A DNA stretch of 64,000 nucleotides, from contig JAMXBD010000393.1 in NCBI GenBank assembly GCA_024138025.1, positions 248,001 through 312,000 of the forward strand. Reading direction: 5' to 3'. Positions 59,812 to 64,000 of this stretch are shown piece after piece. Numbering within the stretch: position 1 is the stretch's first letter; the number at the start of each line of letters is the position of its first letter. The position numbers and the translations under genes are program-made. The notes beneath the pieces were generated by a model. That model was not told the origin of the DNA and did no database searches. It saw only the letters and a program-made list of their open reading frames with translations. This stretch comes from Combretum micranthum (Eukaryota; Streptophyta; Magnoliopsida; Myrtales; Combretaceae).

Positions 59812-62800
59812 TAATCATATAAGTCATTACATATAAAGAACCTTACAAAAATTACTTCATCTTATGATTCCATTTCCTTCATAGAAGCTTAACATCCTTC
59901 CATGACTTCCTTAATGTCATGATCCTCAATTTAAGCCACGGGTATACTTGTTTCAACAAAATTTATAGGTGTATAAGGTACAACTAGCTTAGTGAGATAT
60001 TCCTTTTCATTCGCACCATATTTTCAAACAAGTTTATTTAGACTTTCACACATATGCTATACATACAATGCAACAATCACATGATTACGCAAATATATAT
60101 AGTTATCCGGAAACTATATATAGAATGGATTTACCCCTCCGTATCAAAGGTTAGGGAATCGGGGTTAAAGATCCTCGATCTTCTACTGTGAGTCCCCAGG
60201 TCCTCACCCATAGCATTCGGTTGGCTTGGCTCCGAACCTAGAGTTTCTTTCCCCCGAGCTATTTGGATTCTCCAGGAAGGAACATGGCCCGTGTCACCAC
60301 ATGATCATAGCCAATCCCACTCTACACGTAGGAGTAGCAGCCTTCCGAAAGAGATGTGACTCGATGGATGCTATGCGTGAGTGTTTCATTTTTCTTAAGC
60401 CAAACCTTTTTAAGGTTTATTAGAGGGCGATCAATCAATTTAGCAATTAATAAGCAATCATACAAGTAAGTAAACAAAATTATTTAAACAAGAAGTTTGA
60501 AGTTGCGATATTCTTAATTCTCATTTCACGCATAAACATAGAATCACATATATACTCATAATCCCGAAATCCCCAAATATATATCCATTTTTATCTTCTC
60601 TTAGTATACTAATGCTACTACTTTACAAGCACAAGTAAGGTAACGAAATTAGGAAGAATAACTCACTTGTCCATTTCGTGATCTTCTTAGTCGTAGTAAT
60701 CCTCGGGTAGGGTAATCTCGTATCTTTCGTTACCTAGACAAAAGAAATACCTGGGATAAGTATTCCATAGGAATTCTACTTGAACTTTCTAATTCTATTT
60801 CAATTCTACTTGAACTTTCTAATTCTATTTCACTATGTCCATCAAAATTCGTATAGAATGAAATTCCAATTTAAAATAGCCATAACTTGCTCATTTTAAC
60901 TCGAAATTTCGCATATAATATACCATTTTCTACCTATTCGAAAAGATCTATCCATTTCTAAGGTTATCTTTGTCATATAAGTCATTTGGGTTCCGAAAAC
61001 ATTAGGTACAGATTTAAAACGAATATTTCTAGATTTTTGCAAAATCATTTTCTAACTCAATCTTTATTTTAAAGAAAAATCTTTTGTAACAATATATATA
61101 TATATAATATAAATGTATTTTGATAAATACTTTGAGTATATAGGTAAGCTCACTTTATATAGAAAAATTCTAATGGTAGTGTCTCAACAATTTATTTCAT
61201 AAAACAATTCATTTTAAGTTGTTAAAACTTTAACTTTGATAATTTCTTTTCAAGTATTTGAAGAAACTTTATATTTTCCTAGGTTTATAAATTTTATTTT
61301 CTTCATTCTTTTTCCAAAACAAGTAAATTTTTCCTTTAACCTTAATTTTTCATAAATTTTACTTTTAGTGATTAAAAATCAAATTTATCAAAAGTATATT
61401 AAGTTGTTGAAAACCTCTTTATGAATTTGTATGTTAGAATGGTTCTTGAGTCTTGTCTCTATTATTTTAAATATAAGTTTTTGTTTTCTAAAACTTGTTC
61501 TTTTATTTGAAAAGAATCATCTTTATTGGTAAAATCATTTGTTTCTAATCTTATTTTGTTTATATTATTTGAAAATAAGTCTTTTCTTTAGGGACTTGAA
61601 AATCATTATTTTCCTAAGTGGGTTTGTAACTTTATGGGTTAATTTTATCTTAACTATGAAAACTAGTTGTTTCTTGGTTTTGTCATGGAGTTTAAAAGAG
61701 TTTAAATCTTAAGCTTTTTATAAAAACTTTTAATATTAACAAATTATTCTACTAAAACTTAGGTTGCCATAATATACAAAGAAAAAATTTGTTTCTTATG
61801 TTTCCTTAGTAATCTATCTTTGTTATTTAAGAAAACGTTGAGAAAACTTTATTTCTATGTTATTGATAATAACTTCATGATTTTGTGATAAATCACATAA
61901 TCGAAAATCTAGTTTTGAGTTCCTTTAATAAAATAAGATTCTACTTTTAGATTAGTTGAGACATTAACATTATGTAAATGCAAGTATCATGAGCATATAA
62001 AATAATAAGAACATAAGAAAATACTAGAAACAAATGATAAGCAAGAAAATAAAATATCAAGTATTGAGAACCTTAGCTTCATCAAGGTATCCCGGTCAAG
62101 TATTGGGAGCCTTAGCTTCATCAAGACAACCCGAGACTAAGAATGGACTAGTCCCAAAAGAAAAGAAAAGAAAAAAAAGAAGAAAAGAAAATTGTTTTGA
62201 CTTGATATTGACAAGTCTAAGACTAGAAAGACTAGTCTTAATAAATTGCATAAAACAAGTAAATAAATAAATTGCAAGACATGAAAGTAAATAAATAACA
62301 AATGAGCTTATATGCTTTAAATAAATATATATACATAGTATACATAATATTATATAAGTTAGATTAGAAACAAATAATAACAATAATAATAACAACATAA
62401 TATTAACATAAAGCAAAGAGTAGAAACATGAACAAAACAAAACATGAATAAATTGTTGCTTCTTTAACTCTCATGAGTCTAAGAAACATACACTAAACTC
62501 ATGTTAAGTTGTATGAACATGATAAAGAATATAGGTAGAATTTTTTACCTAAGGTTTTATGGAAGGTTTAAAAAGAGATGAATGGGTTTTGTGTTTGATT
62601 TTCTTCTTGAAGAGTAGAAATGGGTAGAGAGTATTTTGAGAGGGAATGGTTGGAGAGAGGTTTTGAGAGAGTATTTTGGTAGAGTTTTGTTATGTAAAAT
62701 GAGTGTGTGAAAGAATGAAGGAGGAAGGGGGTATTTATAGAATTTTTGGAGTGAATTTTTGATGTAATAAAATAAATTGGAAAAGAAATAATAATGAGAG

Positions 62801-63875
62801 AGGGAGAGTGATGGCCGGCGCCTAAGAGAGAGAGAGTGTGTGTATTTTGTTTGTTTTGTAATTTGTTTATAAAGAAAAGAAATAAAGTGTAAAGTTTGAT
62901 GTGAATAAAGTTGTATTCGTAATATAAAAAGTAAGAAAATAGATATGTAGGTAGTAAGAATAGATAGTAAGAAAAAGTAGAGATAGATAGTAATGAATAG
63001 TAGGAATAGTACTATGAATAGACTAGACATATAAAATACCGGTAGTAATAAAAATACACGTAAACGAGCTATATCTGTAATTTTAGCTACCGAAAAATTC
63101 TAAAACTGATATTTTTGAAATCTTTGTTTAATTACGAGTCTTTTGGTGTTAATGAAATATTTTTAATATTCTGAGCTCTGAGACACACTTTTTCGAGAAC
63201 TGGTCCCATTTAAGTTCGAAGGACACTCGAAATTCCTGAATATGATATTTTTATGTTACTCTATATTATTTCGAACTATTTGAAGCCATTAACTTAATTT
63301 CATTTTCTTAGGTTTGAGAATGCAAGATTGCCGAATCTTAAATACTAGGGTTTTTTATAAGCTTTGTTGACTTTTAAGGTTCCGGTTTGACTTCCGGTTT
63401 TGTCGAGTTATTTGTAAGATCATATAATTTTCGAATTTTGACCGTTTTATATATTTTATCTCAATATCTATGGTTTATCTTATTTTATTTGTGATTATTT
63501 AATAGTTTTTAGTTCTCGGGATCGTTTAACCGAGTCTAGGGTTATGAGTTGACTCAGTTTGACTTTTGGTGAAAATTGAAGTTTCTGATTCTAAAATTCA
63601 CCGAGGGTTTTAAGACCTTAGCATTTCATTGTTTGAGCGTTTATTTGAATATATCATTTTGATTTGCGTTTTAGGAGTTGGATAAGTGATTTGATTGATG
63701 TACGAATGTTGATTCAATCGATAGTTGGATTTTTTGATCTTATTTAGAATTAAGTTTTAACTTGATTCGATTTTTAGGGTTTCAATTCCGGTGTTTGACT
63801 CTTGGATTCTTTTCTAAGAATTATGAAATTTTCAGGGGTTTATAGTGTAAAAATCATAGGGAGTAACTGTCATCA
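59812..63875 (-). mobile_element. Very long LTR-like sequence L1, minus copy
   Basis: On the minus strand it starts TGATGACAGTTACTCC at 63875, so its terminus (TGATGACA) mirrors the TGACATCA end of the plus copy. A TATA box (complement of TATTTATA, 62732-62739) is followed by a CTCTCTC-rich leader and an AACCTTAG|GTAAAA junction near 62545. Then come the same blocks as in 52990-56546 down to CTCACTAAGCTAGTT near 59990. The last 500 bp of the LTR are missing where it meets the neighbouring LTR-like sequence. The long minus frame at 62557-63030 and the frame at 62096-62440 are T-rich by-products and not genes. Confidence 0.75.
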
Positions 63876-64000
63876 CGACCGTATCATGGCTCATTATCTC
63901 CTTGGATCCAACTATCCAAGGTAGTTCATGGCTGTGATCTCCTCATATTAATATTTCAAACACAACAATGCCCATGACCTATCCTTCATCTTATAGCTAC
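63876..64000. other. Flank of the L1 minus copy
   Basis: 125 bp beyond the LTR start, somewhat richer in G+C (GGCTCATTATCTCCTTGGAT). Too short to identify. Confidence 0.3.

Noticed and set aside
62557..63030. 157-residue minus-strand frame rich in Phe, Leu, Ser and Ile
   Set aside because: It runs through the CT-rich promoter and leader of the L1 LTR-like repeat. The composition reflects pyrimidine-rich DNA, with no domain pattern.

Overview
This is plant nuclear DNA, very probably from a eudicot. It is about 70% A+T and has long gene-poor stretches. It holds the degenerate remains of Ty1/copia and Ty3/gypsy retrotransposons, many short inverted-repeat DNA elements, and one multi-exon receptor-kinase gene with plant GT..AG introns. 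I see no rRNA, tRNA, CRISPR array or bacterial operon. The species cannot be read from the sequence.

Layout. 1-3000: a decayed copia gag-integrase fragment on the minus strand. 3000-6000: AT-rich DNA with two inverted-repeat elements and a lone minus-strand receptor-kinase exon fragment (5253-5402). 6056-9457: the 3' end of an Athila-like Ty3/gypsy element with polypurine tract and a complete LTR, 8125-9457. 9458-17900: the gag-protease-RT part of a Tat-type Ty3/gypsy element on the minus strand. Its gag is split by about 4.6 kb of foreign DNA (11386-16015), which itself carries a hAT-type element. 17960-31950: no recognisable gene, but dense in non-autonomous hAT-like and Mutator-like elements. 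Several have target-site duplications (TSDs) readable directly, two are nested inside other elements, and one is a complete 1.8-kb non-autonomous LTR retrotransposon (27123-28921).

31958-39384 is the most layered object: a Mutator-like element with long diverged inverted ends that carries a broken piece of a pentatricopeptide-repeat (PPR) gene (a Pack-MULE). That piece was later split by a complete 5.6-kb chromodomain Ty3/gypsy retrotransposon (32554-38178, 5-bp TSD CAGAA). One inverted end also appears split by a further small insertion.

39952-46285 is the only nearly complete host gene: a G-type lectin S-receptor-like serine/threonine kinase with the classic seven exons and well-kept splice sites. 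It has several single-base frameshifts in exons 1, 3, 5 and 6. It is called a pseudogene here, but the two LTRs of the neighbouring retrotransposon also differ mainly by single-base indels, so assembly error cannot be excluded. 46286-47210 holds a second copy of its 3' flank.

47200-64000 is retrotransposon-derived non-coding DNA. Its main feature is a pair of very long LTR-like sequences (about 3.5-4 kb) in opposite orientation, 52990-56546 (+) and 59812-63875 (-). They share a TATA box, transcript leader and central blocks and frame about 3.3 kb of other LTR-like sequence. The genes do not form a pathway. The window is a record of successive transposon insertions around one receptor-kinase locus.
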